Shown here: positions 46,105-57,589 of the stretch, piece by piece
How positions within the stretch are numbered: the first letter of the stretch is position 1
How the letters are laid out: the number at the start of each line of letters is the position of its first letter
From: Circinella umbellata
Lineage: Eukaryota; Mucoromycota; Mucoromycetes; Mucorales; Lichtheimiaceae
NCBI GenBank assembly: GCA_025093555.1
Contig: JAIWNF010000018.1
Location: 682,001 to 746,000, forward strand
Direction of reading: 5' to 3'
DNA length: 64,000 nucleotides
Program-made: the position numbers and the translations under genes
Notes under the pieces: generated by a model
Told to the model about the DNA's origin: nothing
What the model saw: the letters and a program-made list of their open reading frames with translations, nothing else
The model's database searches: none

Positions 46105-46303
46105 CGCAGATATCGCAGAATAATCGCGGATATCGCAGACACATTTTGAACACAAAAAACCAAAATGGGAAACAAAATGAGACTATTCCCGAAAAGAACG
46201 AAAAAAAAGTTGTAAAATTAGCAGACAGTGCAAAAGTCGCAGATATCGCAGAAAAATCTCGGATATCGCAGACATATTTTGAACACAAAAAACCAAAATG
46301 GGA
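46105..46303. repeat. Local direct duplication (133-bp offset)
   Basis: Copy 1 (46105-46171) and copy 2 (46238-46303) share CGCAGATATCGCAG, CGGATATCGCAGACA, and TTTTGAACACAAAAAACC followed by AAAATGGGAA. Copy 2 lies in a frame reading SQTYFEHKKPKWELENE; copy 1 reads the same peptide (SQTHFEHKKPKWE) until a stop. A duplicated piece of coding DNA is possible. Confidence 0.75.
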
Positions 46304-46489
46304 ATTAGAAAATGAGTTTATTCCTGAAAAAGATAAGGATGAAAGACAAGAAGTGTAGGATTTATACATACAAAAAAATAGGAAGCGGAGAAAGAAAAAT
46401 CTATACGGCACTTATTTTGCCTAATGTTATGTCGCCTGGTATCATATCAGGATATATAATATAATATCTGTTGTCATGCAAAGATGATT

Positions 46490-46950
46490 TTAACAACCCT
46501 GCATTACCCCGTATATGCTCAGCATCAATGACATACAGCTTGTCAGGTGTATTGGGTCCACCTCGAGGTCCATACGGAAGGCCGTTCTTCTTCTTACACC
46601 GGTGCCATAGTCAGTCATGTTAAGATTTCCAAATAATTTGACTAAGCACAATGGACGTTCATCAACAATGCCCTCCTCCTCAACACCTTCCATTGTCTCT
46701 GCGCTTTCGACAACTTCCATTTCTTCGTCTGATTGGCTCATACCCTCAAAGCTTTCTTGGTTGAATTCTGGAGTAACTGGTGGTAGCACATCTATAAATA
46801 TTTTGAGGGAAAAAAATGGTGAGTGATTTGGCATAGTATAATACAATGACCAAATATAAACCTGAGCATACCTTTAAAACGGTGGGTGAAAAACAATATT
46901 AATTCTCCAAAGAATGTAGCTTTACCACCACCTCGTATTGGAAGGCGCAT
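46490..46950 (-). CDS. Two-exon hypothetical protein (126 residues)
   Basis: Minus-strand exons 46950-46872 and 46791-46490; intron GTATGC...TTATAG in phase. It begins MRLPIRGGGKATFFGELILF, then FTHRFK, and after an acidic stretch (SQSDEEMEVVESAETMEGVE) continues RPLCLVKLFGNLN and ends VMQGC. The pattern of a small beta-rich piece plus acidic insert recalls C-terminal parts of some DNA-transposon proteins, but I do not recognise a family. It begins only 11 bp after the stop of the next minus-strand gene, so it may be a separate gene or the detached end of an element. Confidence 0.4.
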
Positions 46951-46961
46951 TTGAGACAAGA

Positions 46962-48708
46962 TTATGGTGATGAAGATGACGATGGTTCTTGGTTGGTGCT
47001 GGTTGATGAGGATCGTGATGTACGCTTTGATAGTAATTTGGATGATACCGGTGTTTTTGAAGATTTAATAGTGAAACATGGTGGGAAAAAACTGTTCGAA
47101 AGTGATGGTACCAATGCTTTGTCAAAGTTTGCTAATGATGCTTCCGTTTCTTTTATGATGTTTTCCCCTAAAGCAGGCAATCGAATCAATGTTGAAATAC
47201 GAGTAGTAAATTCAATTTTTGAAGTTGGGTAGTCAGTATATTTTGTTCTACGGATTCTTCCAACATACCCATGCGGGGAATCGAAGTCCATCAATTGAAC
47301 AGATAATCCTATTAAACATATTAAGCCGGATAAATCAGCTATTTGTTTGACTGTTTATTTCGTTGATGTACGTACCATTAATATTATATCCAACAATGTG
47401 AATCTTGTTTTGTAATTCAGGTGCATAATCGTGAATTTTAAGAAACATGTCTTTCAAGACAATTGGTAACTTTAAACGGCGATCATTCAACTCTTTTGTA
47501 GAATTCGCGTGGTTGCCAATTTCCATTGCACCATATTCCACTTCACCACCTTTGTAAATCGTATCCATCTGTCTGCCTCCTCTTGCTTTTTGCGTTTCTT
47601 CTAGACCGGATAATTTGCGTTTTGAATTCTGTGCAAATGAGTTTGCTTTACTTCCTAATTCCTTACTATCAGAGAAGAATGTCGTTAATTTTTTAATACA
47701 CATTTTATCAAACGCACAATACCCGATTATATGTGGAATACACGTTGACCTACCCATGTGCCATGATATTGGAGCCACGGAATATAGTGGATAAAAAAAG
47801 CCAATTACTATACATTGCATCAGCTTCACCGATCCTACCGATACCCGTATTATCACACAAAAAACTGCTTGCTGAATTTGTCAATGTGAGGCTGAACCAA
47901 GTTTTCAAATGATCTTTGCTTGGGTCATGAGGGAGGGAATGTGAGTAACGATACACATCCTCGGTATTCTGTCACATTGTTACTTAGCAATACGTCTAAA
48001 TATATTTAATATACATTCCCAAGTAGTAAAAGCCTTACCATTCCATGAATTTCTTTTAAAAGTTGATCAAGTTCTTCAGGCGTTTGTCGTATAAGTGGTG
48101 GTTCTTCATTTTGAATTTCAATCAATTCTTCTTTCGTGAAGACGTCAGCCCAACTATTTTCATCCACGTCTAGAATTAAGGAATGTGCGGGACTATGTTT
48201 GTAATTTTCATAAGTACTTGATATATAAAAATACTTTTTCTTGACAATCTAATACACTTACTGAAGAAAATTTGATGATAATGCAAAAGCAGCCATTTTT
48301 TCTTCGACAGAAACTGGAATAACATCCGGTCCAGCAGCTGCAGCAGCTTCTCTTGTTGCCTTCAGAACCCAAAACTTTTTGGAATCAAGACTTTTAAATC
48401 TCTTTCGAAATCGTTCCTTATCTTCGGTGGTAATTTTAGTTTTGAGGAAAGGAACCGAAGACGATTCAGCACTACCGCCATCGATGGGACCAGCTACGCA
48501 TTTTTGTTGTGTATCTTGTGTATGTGGGTGCGAAGGTTCAGCTGATGATGTGCATGCAGTTCTTTTTCGACGCGTTTCCACTATGTCCCACGACCAATTA
48601 TCAATATTCCATACACAACACACACTGTCAGCGTTTGCCTTCATTAACACATATAAAAAAAAGTTGAACTTTAATTACCAAAGTTATATTGGAGTTTTTG
48701 GCACTCAT
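46962..48708 (-). CDS. Unknown six-exon protein of a probable Mucoromycota-expanded family
   Basis: Minus-strand exons: 48708-48679, 48638-48262, 48192-48039, 47968-47754, 47665-47376, 47308-46962. Every junction is GT-AG and in phase, giving 470 residues without a break. Start MSAKNSNITL, then ADSVCCVWNIDNWSWDIVE, a Ser/Thr linker, HSLILDVDENSWADVFTKEE, DHLKTWFSLTLTNSASSFL, GIGRIGEADAMYSNW, RKLSGLEETQKARGGRQMDT, VEYGAMEIGNHANSTKELND, RLKLPIVLKDMF and MDFDSPHGYVGRIRRT. The centre (RxxD ... YGAxE with a downstream LKLP helix) vaguely resembles PD-(D/E)XK nuclease-like folds, but the Lys is absent and this is only a guess. No function is proposed. The unbroken frame through six exons, inside a transposon-rich zone, argues it is a real gene. 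Confidence 0.65.
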
Positions 48709-48894
48709 TTTGATTTTTTTTATCCAAATTGATTTTAAATCGCTATCAGTTTGGTCCGGTGTTGCACTCTTTATTATCAATTCAACAAGATCATTGATAA
48801 CCGTTTGTAAATGGACTTCTTGGTTGTTTTGACTGTAAACTGTGAGTAGTGAAGTAATTACTGAAGAATCACATACAGGATTTTTCAAAAGAAG

Positions 48895-49145
48895 TTGACC
48901 ATGGTGTTTTTGATTTCGCTCATGACATTTTTTAAATCGTATATGCTTCTTTTATAATCGCGAATGGTGTTTTTAAATTTCGAGATGAATATTTTTTTTA
49001 ATCGTACATGGCGTTCTTTATATTCACAAATGGTGTTTTTGATTTCGAGGTAGTCGTTTTTTTTAATCGTATATGTTATTTTTGAATCCGCATTTGCTCT
49101 TTTTTTAATCGTAGATGGTGTTTTTTTATTTCGAGGTAGACATCA
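48895..49145. repeat. Tandem ~65-bp repeats, open on the minus strand
   Basis: About 3.5 units on the minus strand, each with CTCGAAATCAAAAACACCAT and TACGATTAAAAAAA blocks. One minus frame stays open across the units, reading YLEIKNTICEYKERHVRLKK then FKNTIRDYKRSIYDLKNVMS, a coiled-coil-like repeat, and ends at a stop near 48890. This may be an exon of a gene lying upstream of the 470-residue gene, or simply a repeat with few stops. Confidence 0.6.
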
Positions 49146-52100
49146 TCAATATTCGTGGGAAATATTTTTTTTTTCGATAGTGCAGGCATAATTTTTCGAT
49201 AGGATTACTTTTTTACTCGAGTTGGCTGTCATGAAATTTCGCTCTGGGTAGCGCAATTTTCGAGTGCTGATGACGCAATTTCCGCTCTAAAGTTATAATA
49301 ATCTGTAGATAATAACTGAAATGACTCTTGCAATAAATTCATCTCAATCAATATGATAGCGCATAAATAGAAGCTGTAAAACTTTCTCAACCCCAAATAT
49401 TCAGCATCCTGCGAGCCAATAAAAGAAACGAAAAGGTCTGTTTCATTGTCGACGGTAATAGTAACAAACAACATACCAGTATTCTAGTTTAGACTTTCTC
49501 GTCTTAGTAGTTTATAAAATTTCCAGCCTTTCGAACTTTAAAACATTTATTATCTACGTATTCTTAAATAAGTCATCGTTTAACATACAGTCTCTTGTGG
49601 GAAAATTATATATGATTGAGTTGATGCTTTATATCAACACGAGTACCTTAAATACGCATTCTCTTTGTATTTGAAATAAAGTTTTCAATGAAAACTCTTT
49701 AGATTTTATTGATCGGTCAAGACCACAAATAGTTTGTTCGATTAATTTCTGTGTTACGAGTAAACATAATAATTCTTGATTCCCAACTCTTTTCTAGCTA
49801 AAGTAAAATTTGCATGTTATTTTAATATTAACATTTTTCTAAATAAAAAGTTATCTTACGAACCTATCATTACTAATATAGGTCAGTGTGACTGACACTC
49901 GTGTAATAGAATAGCATTGAATAGTCGAATGTCTTTTATGCTACCATTATCGTAGACTGATAGTTTTTTCCATGCACATTTTTTAGCAACTCACACTAGC
50001 TTCGTGATAATTTGGAAACCGACAAACAAAAGAGAATGAAAGTACATACATCAATTTAATAGGTGTCTTTTCTTTATGTTGTATTACGTACGTCATTCTA
50101 GATCATTGATTTTCTTTTTCTCAGGAACACATACACACACATACAGTTACGTAGCATGATAGGTATTCGTCAAAAAACCTAGAAAAAAGTAAACTATGAA
50201 TTCTATTGAAAAGTCTTGATGTATTAACTTCAAGAAAATAAGGGCTATATGCTTCCATTTTTTTTATTAGATCCTATCGAATGATGAAAGTACTAGGATG
50301 TTATGTTTTTTATTTTACCATTTTTATTGCTATCAGATTTATTTAACTGGAAAAAAATAAATTAAAAAGGATGAGGGCGTGTTGTTATATTAGTAATATT
50401 TAATAAAAAGGTTAGAATCCCCCTCCTCTTTCTACTTGTTTCGTGTTTAGGATGGCTAAACGATAATTTTAAAAAGTCGAGAAGGACAACAAGGGGAGAT
50501 TTTTGTAATACAGCAAAAAGCTATGATGGTTATCAAACAATGGTAATACAACTATTTTTTTGTTTCCTTATATATACATATATTTGCAATACCGTAAATA
50601 GATACAAAAATTGTTAACCAGGGAGGGGGGGAGGATTAGGGCTTAAGGGGGTCATATGTTGGTTTTTAATAACAATGTACATAAGGTTTTTTTTTCATTT
50701 CAACCACCAGTAAAATAAATTTCTTTTCTTTTTACCCCACATATATCCTTCATTTTATAAGCTCAGACTCAAAGATTATTTTAAACACATTATGTCTATC
50801 AAATTATAGAATAATTACTTTGAGAATTAAAAAGTACAAAACATCAATTCTGTCTTTATAATTTAATAATTGAGAAGAATCTTTTTTTTTATTTTTTTGT
50901 TTATTGGAAAATAGAGTTTACATGTAAGTTTTCTTTTAGTATAAAACTTTATTCATTCAGTCATTGATTAGTGAGTCACAATGGAGAGTGCAGATCGTCA
51001 AATTTTTTTATGGTTACACACATCCATGCAAAAAAAAAAAAGAGAGAAAGCTCAGCAAAAAAAAAAACTCCGTCTTTTCATGACAAGATTGACAAAAATG
51101 GTAAATAACCGGCTGTTTGACATGTAAAAAAAAAACACAGGTGCATATTTTTTTTTATTAGGAGATGTGAATAAAAAGGTATAAGGACAGGCTTTTAGTA
51201 TTAAAAAAAAGAAATATGACGTGGCAACCCTATATTTTATCATGTATTTATATACAACTCTCACTATTTTTGTAAAGATTAAGCAGAACATATATAATTT
51301 TACATAACATTATTGAATAATAATAGAGTAAATAAGCTACTATACTTTGTGATTGAAGTCGTAGTGATGATAACAAATAATCGAAAAACTACGTACGTAA
51401 AGTTAAAAGAAAAGAGCTTTAAATTGAGAAAGGGCGAGAGAGATGAAAGAGGGCGGGGAGAAGAAGGTCTTTTTTTTGTTATTATTATAATAATAATAAT
51501 ACTCATGTAATGTACCAGAATTATGGATTGGAATAAATAATAATCATAATAATTGGTGCTTAAAAAAAAGTAATTCGATTGAAATTATATCTTATTTTCC
51601 CCTATTTCATCTTTGTCACTCGATCGAGAAATAAAAAAAAACCATAACAACAATACGTATGATGCAATGTTCTTCACTTGTGTAATTTTAGATTATTATC
51701 ATATCAGTATAAAAATGCAATCCAATCTCTCTCCTCTCCATCCACCTTTCTCCCTTCCCTCCCCCCAAATAAATATGTTGTTCCGATAGATAAGGGTACC
51801 GAGTATAAAGTCATACCACGCTTTTTTTTTTTCTTGATATCCCTTGAAATGTGTTTGAATCGGTGAGAACTTGTGTGTCATATCAATGAATGTATGTTAT
51901 GTCTTATGCCAACTCTAGTATATCTAAGGTTTAGCTGTTGTGCAACCTTTCTTTTTGTTGTTGTTATAGTTGTACCAACTACCAAATACTTAAAGTTTTT
52001 TTTTTTTTTTTTTACAAATCTAGTCAACTAATAAAGTAGCTCACGCATAAAACCTAAATCTTACTTGGGCCTACTCATGATCAAAAAAGACTTATTTTTA

Positions 52101-53986
52101 CATTACGTAGAAAAGAATTATCTATTGTTTGGGTTCATTAAATTAAAAAATAAAATCGACAATAAAACTTTTTTTTTTAGATTTGTAGGATATTTTTTTA
52201 ACGAGTTATTTCTTTTATTATGAATGAACTAAGGGACAAATTATTGTTATGCTGGGGTTCGTATAAAAGATGGTGTTTTTTTTTCTTATAAAATGTAACC
52301 GATAAGGTACTCGGTCAGGGGGGGATAGGGTAGTTAAGTGTTACATGTGGGTAGTAAAAAACGATCATCGAAACAGTACCATTGATAGTGTCAAAAACCA
52401 TAAAAGTATTTTCGATAATCTTCCCCCCCTTAAATAATAACCAATCATAAGATTATTCGAGTAACACGTAGAGGGGGTTTTTTTTTCATTTGATCGATTG
52501 AGTTCTCCATATATATATAAAACTTTGCCCTATTTTTTTTTTTTCAAATGTACGATGTAAAACAACTCAACAAATATAGTTCATTATATCTTCTACTAAT
52601 AAAGCACTTGTATTCTTTATATTAAAAATCAATCATTCAATTTAACAATCACTATGGTAACGCTCTCGGTATAAAGAGTCAAAAAAAATTGTATATAATG
52701 TAATATACTTATTAAACAATGAATCTTTCTTTTCTTTTTTTTTTGGCAGATGGAGAAGGGGTCTCTTTTTATAACATCTTTCTTGTTTGCTCGAATTTTC
52801 TTTTGGAGCGACACAACATTCAAATTGGTAAGACAAGAGCTTTTTTTTGTACCACTTTCTATAATTGTTCAAAATCACATTTTCTTCTTCCCCCCCCCAA
52901 AAAAAAAAAATTCTTGAGCGATCCTTACACCTTCTTGTATTCTTAAAACCCAAAGGCCTGGGTACACATTCTATAATATAAATAATTTTTTTCTTTCAAA
53001 TAAAGAAAAACTAAAAAACAAATAGAGTGTATTATCATGCGTACATGATATTTTTATAACTATTCCAAAAGCGTATCTAAACAAGTTTATATATTCCCTA
53101 TTAAATAACAATATTATTATCTACAGGCTACTTGTTTGATGCTTTTTTTTTTATGTTGATCATTATGAAGGGAACACAGATGATCCCAAGTGTGTATGTG
53201 TGTATTGACATTTCGTTGTATCATAGTATTATTAGTATTTCATTGGGGGGGGAGGTTACTATCAAAATTAGAAAATTATATAATATCAAAGATCAACATT
53301 TTATTTATCATTATTATCAGTATTATTATTATTATTATTAGATTGATTGATTGACATGAAGCAGAAGATCATCATGCAGCCAATAAAAACTCCGTTCTTT
53401 TGGAAAGCATAAAGAAGAATAAATGAGTTAGGTTAAAAAAAAGTACATGGAAAAAAAGTCATTGGATACCTTAAAAGAAAACGGACATCCATTTTTATAT
53501 TGAATAAAATTATGTTAATAATAGAGTTTTCTACTGTACAGTAGTAGAATAATAAATGTTGTCAAAACAAATAAAAAATTCGAGGCTTGGCCTGTCTAAA
53601 GCTCAGTTTGGGTTTCACAAAATTGTGGCAATGGGGTCAGGAAGTGAGTCAGGAACAAAGGGGCAGGGGACATTTAAAAAGATAATAAAAATTCTTTTAT
53701 TAATGGACAACAAGAAAAAGACTATCAAAATCACTCGACTATATCTTAAAAAGACTGGAGACCATTTGATTTGCAAAAAATAAACAAAATCCTTTTTTCT
53801 ATTTCAAGATGAAACGGATTCTTTCTTATATCAAAAAAAAATCTATTATTTAGAACTCAGTTATGCCAAAAAAAAAAAGTTGACAGTCCCAATTTTTTTT
53901 TTTTTTTTACTTTTCTTCAGTTCCACCTTTTCTTGTTAACCCCCAGCTTCTTTTTTTTTCAAAAAAAAAAAATAACAATATCAACA
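49146..53986. other. Gene-poor region, 4.8 kb
   Basis: Very AT-rich with many homopolymers (including C9-A12 at 52890-52910), TA repeats and purine tracts. A minus frame at 49229-49474 (82 codons: MLFVTITVDNETDLFVSFIG...) is the least biased but unrecognised. Other frames are low-complexity. No RNA gene was recognised by eye. Confidence 0.5.
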
Positions 53987-55314
53987 ATGTCTCCTCCCAT
54001 TGCTAGTGGAAAGTCTGAATCTGGTACTGCTCGTTTCTTGGGTAGTGCTAGTTCCGGTATCTTGGAATTATTAATTTTCCACCCTGTTGATACTGTTGCC
54101 AAGCGTCTCATGAGTAACCAAAGCAAGGTAAACTTATTTTATATTTTTAATTCCTGCAATAATAAAATTAACTCAACCCTACTTTTCAATTAGATTTTTG
54201 GTGATGGTAGAACTTCTGTTGAAAGCAGAGCTCTTTTGAACAAGATCGTTTTTAAGGTACCATATATATATTTATTTTTGACAAGGGGGGGGTTATTATG
54301 TTCCTGGTATAAAATATTTTTGACAAGGTACACTAAAAAATCACATGGGTCTTTATTATTATAGGATGCTGCTAATGAAGCTTTCATGAGAAAATATGCT
54401 TCTTTGTTCCCTGGTCTTGGATTTGCTGCTGGTTATAAGGTTGCTCAACGTGTTTATAAATTTGGTGGTCAACCCTTTGTTAAGGATTATTTAAACACTC
54501 ATCACAAGAGTGTTTTCACCAATACATTTGGTGAAAAGACTGGCAAGACTATTATGCATGCTACCGCTGGCAGGTAAATTATTATTATATCAAAAAAGTG
54601 ATTTAAATATATGTATTCTAATGAAAAATTAAATATAAATAGTTTGGTTGGTATTGGTGAAATCGCTTTACTTCCTTTGGATGTTTTGAAGATTAAACGT
54701 CAAACTAACCCTGAAGCTTTCCGTGGTCGTGGTTTCGTTACTATCGTTAAGGATGAAGGCATGGGCTTATATCGGTAAATATTTAAATGGATTTTTGGAT
54801 TAAAAAAAATAGAGAGAGAGAAAGAGTTTTAATAGTAAATTTATTTGTATAGTGGTGCTGGTTGGACTGCTGCTCGTAATGCCCCAGGTTCATTCGCTTT
54901 GTTCGGTGGTTCTGCTTTTGTTAAAGAATATATGTTCCATTTGGAAGATTATAACAAGGCTACTTTCTTCCAAAACTTCTGTTCTTCTATTGGTGGTGCA
55001 GTTGCATCTATTACTGTTGCTGCTCCATTAGATGTTGTCAAGACCCGTATTCAAAACCGTAACTTTGATAACCCAGAATCTGGTTTGAACATTATTAAGG
55101 ATTTGATTAAGAAAGAAGGTTTTGCTGGTTTCTTTAAGGGTTTGACACCCAAGATCTTGGTGGTGAGTATTTATATTCAAACATGTGTGTGTGTGTATGA
55201 AGCACTTTTACTAAATATCTTTAATAAATAAAATAGGTTGGTCCCAAGTTAATCTTCAGTTTCACTGTTGCTCAACAACTCATTCCTTTCTTTGACAAGG
55301 CCATTAAGAACTAA
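53987..55314 (+). CDS. GGC1: Mitochondrial GTP/GDP carrier (Ggc1/Yhm1)
   Basis: Six exons: 53987-54127, 54194-54256, 54365-54573, 54643-54774, 54853-55162, 55237-55314; 310 residues, all in phase (yeast Ggc1 is about 300). It is an inner-membrane SLC25 carrier exchanging GTP and GDP, needed in yeast for mitochondrial iron homeostasis. The three carrier signatures are visible: FHPVDTVAKRLM, LLPLDVLKIKRQTNPE and APLDVVKTRIQNRNFDNPES. Stretches such as LFPGLGFAAGYKVAQRVYKF, GEKTGKTIM and WTAARNAPGSFALFGG match Ggc1 rather than other carriers. Introns are short (66-108 bp). Confidence 0.95.
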
Positions 55315-56779
55315 ATAAAATAAGGAGTTTTTATATATATATATATATATCTATATTTTGCATGAAAACCTCTCTTCTTTAATCCCCCCATTCATTTTCC
55401 TTTCATTTGAACACCCATTTATTTCTTTCAGATATAGATAGATTTTATCATTTTTATATTTCTTCATCTTCCTTCCCTCTTCATTATCGTTTTATATATT
55501 TTTCTATTGTTTGTTTATATCGTTTTTTTTCCCTCTTTTTTTATTTAAAGAGAAAACTTGGTGGACCCTTTTTTTTTTGTAAAGTTTCTTTAACTTTGTT
55601 GTTTATATCATTCATAATAATAATAATAAAAAGTATAAAAGTTTAGGCGCCATCCATCGTAAAATGTTTATTGTTATGTTTCAGATACTTTGTCGATCCA
55701 GGGTTTTATTTTTACAACTTGTTTATACTCCTTCATTAAAAACATAAAAGATCCTTAGAATCCAAGTTGGGTGGCCAAGAATAAAAGGAGGAAAGGGAAT
55801 AAAGTAAAAAGTGCTGTCAAATGTAACTTAATTAGCAATGACAAAACCTACTTGAATTGCATTTAGAGTAAAATGGAGGGTGCCAAGTGGAAATCTATGT
55901 TAGGTATATTGTGTGTGTTTATTTTAAAAATGGATGCTTAATGCAATATGAACGTGGTGTATATAAATAGATTTTACTTTATTTTTATTTTATGTATACA
56001 AATATGCATATGAGAAGCGTTTTTTCTTTCTTTCTTTCTTTCTTTCTATTATATTTTTAATGATGATGTAAGAATTCATATATACAATTCTGTAGTGCAC
56101 GGGCATATACTATAAAATATATAATTTGGCTGGGAAACAAAAACAAAAAACAATCAAGGGGATTTCTACAAAACAAAAAAGCAAAAACCCGCTGAGAAGG
56201 AAAATTCAAAAAAGGAGAAAAGGTATGTATATAATGTTATAATGTAAGTGCTGTTTTATGTGTGTCTGCTGTGGGGGGGGTGGAGAAGGAAAGAGGGGGG
56301 GAGAGAGGGTGAGTTAAAAAAAAAGTGGCTCTAAAAAACCATAACCATAAAATAGTAAATGATATAACCAAAGGGGGTGACTTTATTTTTATTTTTGGGG
56401 GGATGCACCAATGAAAACGAAGTGGGTAGGAATATATTTTCTGACAGCAAAAAAATCTAATCCAAATAGATCGTAATGTGTTACCACCCGAAAAACATTT
56501 CATCATGCAGTGAATTATTTTATTTTTTTTTTGGGGGGGGGGAAGGAAGAGGAGGGGGAGAGCCAAGCAAGGAAAGTATAGAATAAAGGGGGTACTGCAT
56601 AACTATTTATTTGTTTTAATTTTTTTTTTGATATAAAAAGGGCTTCAATTCGAAATCACAAGAACATAAACAAAAAAAAAAGGCCTTTTTTACTTTTTTG
56701 TAACTGCTTTCTTATATTTTTTTTTTACTTTTACTTTTTCACTTGTTTATCTAACAACAACAACAACAACAACAACAAC
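55315..56779. other. Intergenic
   Basis: AT-rich 3' flank of GGC1 and upstream region of the next gene. It contains a TTTC tandem (56028-56047), a T10-G10 tract (56523-56542) and, directly before the next ATG, (CAA)8. No gene supported. Confidence 0.5.
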
Positions 56780-57589
56780 ATGATGCGAATCAAATGGGCC
56801 AATCCTCAAAAACAAATACAAGGTCGCGTATATAAACGTTCACGAAATACAACATCATCTTCAACAACTACGAATAAAAAATATAAAAAGACATATCCCA
56901 AGTCTCAATATAATAAACAAGTTGTCAAGTCTTTACCCGAATTGGAAGATGAATTAGAACATTCATTGGATTCATTAACTGCAGTAACAGTTATGTTTGA
57001 TAGTCTTCGCCATGCTTATACCACTTGTAAATCTGAAATTGATCAATCCAGTACACCTACCCGATTAGGTGATATGGAAAGAGAATTATTGACGGCTTAT
57101 GACGATATTGGTATTCAAGTGAGACAATTAGGAAGACATATTGGTAAATTGGAAAAACAAATCAAGGAATTTCATGATAAAAATAACAACAATGGATGTT
57201 GTAATACCAGTATTATTTCATCCTCCTCTTCTTCTTCTTCTTCACCAATATCATCAACAACAACATCACCTGGTACACCTACTTTGATACTAGATGATGA
57301 TACTAGTAATAAAAATTATTCTCCTCCTTTGGCACTATTACCCTTGGAGGCAACTTCACCACCTGTCTATTATATTCCCCCTCCTGCTCCTGTTGTCCCC
57401 GCAGCCAATGTTTGGTCTTGTGACCCAGCATTTTCATTTCCAATTCAGCAACAAGATGAACCTTATAGAATGGCGGCGCTTGTGAACACAACCACCACAA
57501 ATACCCCGTGCGCTTGTGCAGATTGTTGCAGTTACAACGATATTTCTTGGTCTTTTCCACCTCCTGATGCTTCAGCGCCCTTATTATAA
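56780..57589 (+). CDS. Unrecognised 269-residue protein with a helical core
   Basis: Single exon. The basic N-terminus MMRIKWANPQKQIQGRVYKR is Lys/Arg/Ser/Thr-rich. Residues about 55-135 (SLPELEDELEHSLDSLTAVT ... RLGDMERELLTAYDDIGIQV ... GKLEKQIKEF) look like a helical or coiled-coil domain. The rest is Ser/Thr- and Pro-rich, with a late Cys cluster TPCACADCCSYND. No family recognised. The start has two consecutive Met codons and a (CAA)8 leader ending one base before the ATG. The lack of introns is unusual in this window. The compositional pattern fits a real structural or regulatory protein, function unknown. Confidence 0.7.
   Translation: MMRIKWANPQKQIQGRVYKRSRNTTSSSTTTNKKYKKTYPKSQYNKQVVKSLPELEDELEHSLDSLTAVTVMFDSLRHAYTTCKSEIDQSSTPTRLGDMERELLTAYDDIGIQVRQLGRHIGKLEKQIKEFHDKNNNNGCCNTSIISSSSSSSSSPISSTTTSPGTPTLILDDDTSNKNYSPPLALLPLEATSPPVYYIPPPAPVVPAANVWSCDPAFSFPIQQQDEPYRMAALVNTTTTNTPCACADCCSYNDISWSFPPPDASAPLL

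Larger units (their letters stand above)
45351..46489. other. Repeat-bearing spacer
   Basis: Non-coding AT-rich DNA holding a 22-bp minisatellite (45904-46035) and a 66-bp local duplication (46105/46238). The right end of the MULE-like element should be here, but no inverted repeat matching the left side was found by eye. Confidence 0.45.

Noticed and set aside
52629..52953. Minus frames with FFFFWGGEEEN-like strings, seen also at 2522 and 58582
   Set aside because: Shared strings come from the T/G homopolymer junctions, not from homologous proteins; the underlying tracts are reported as a finding.
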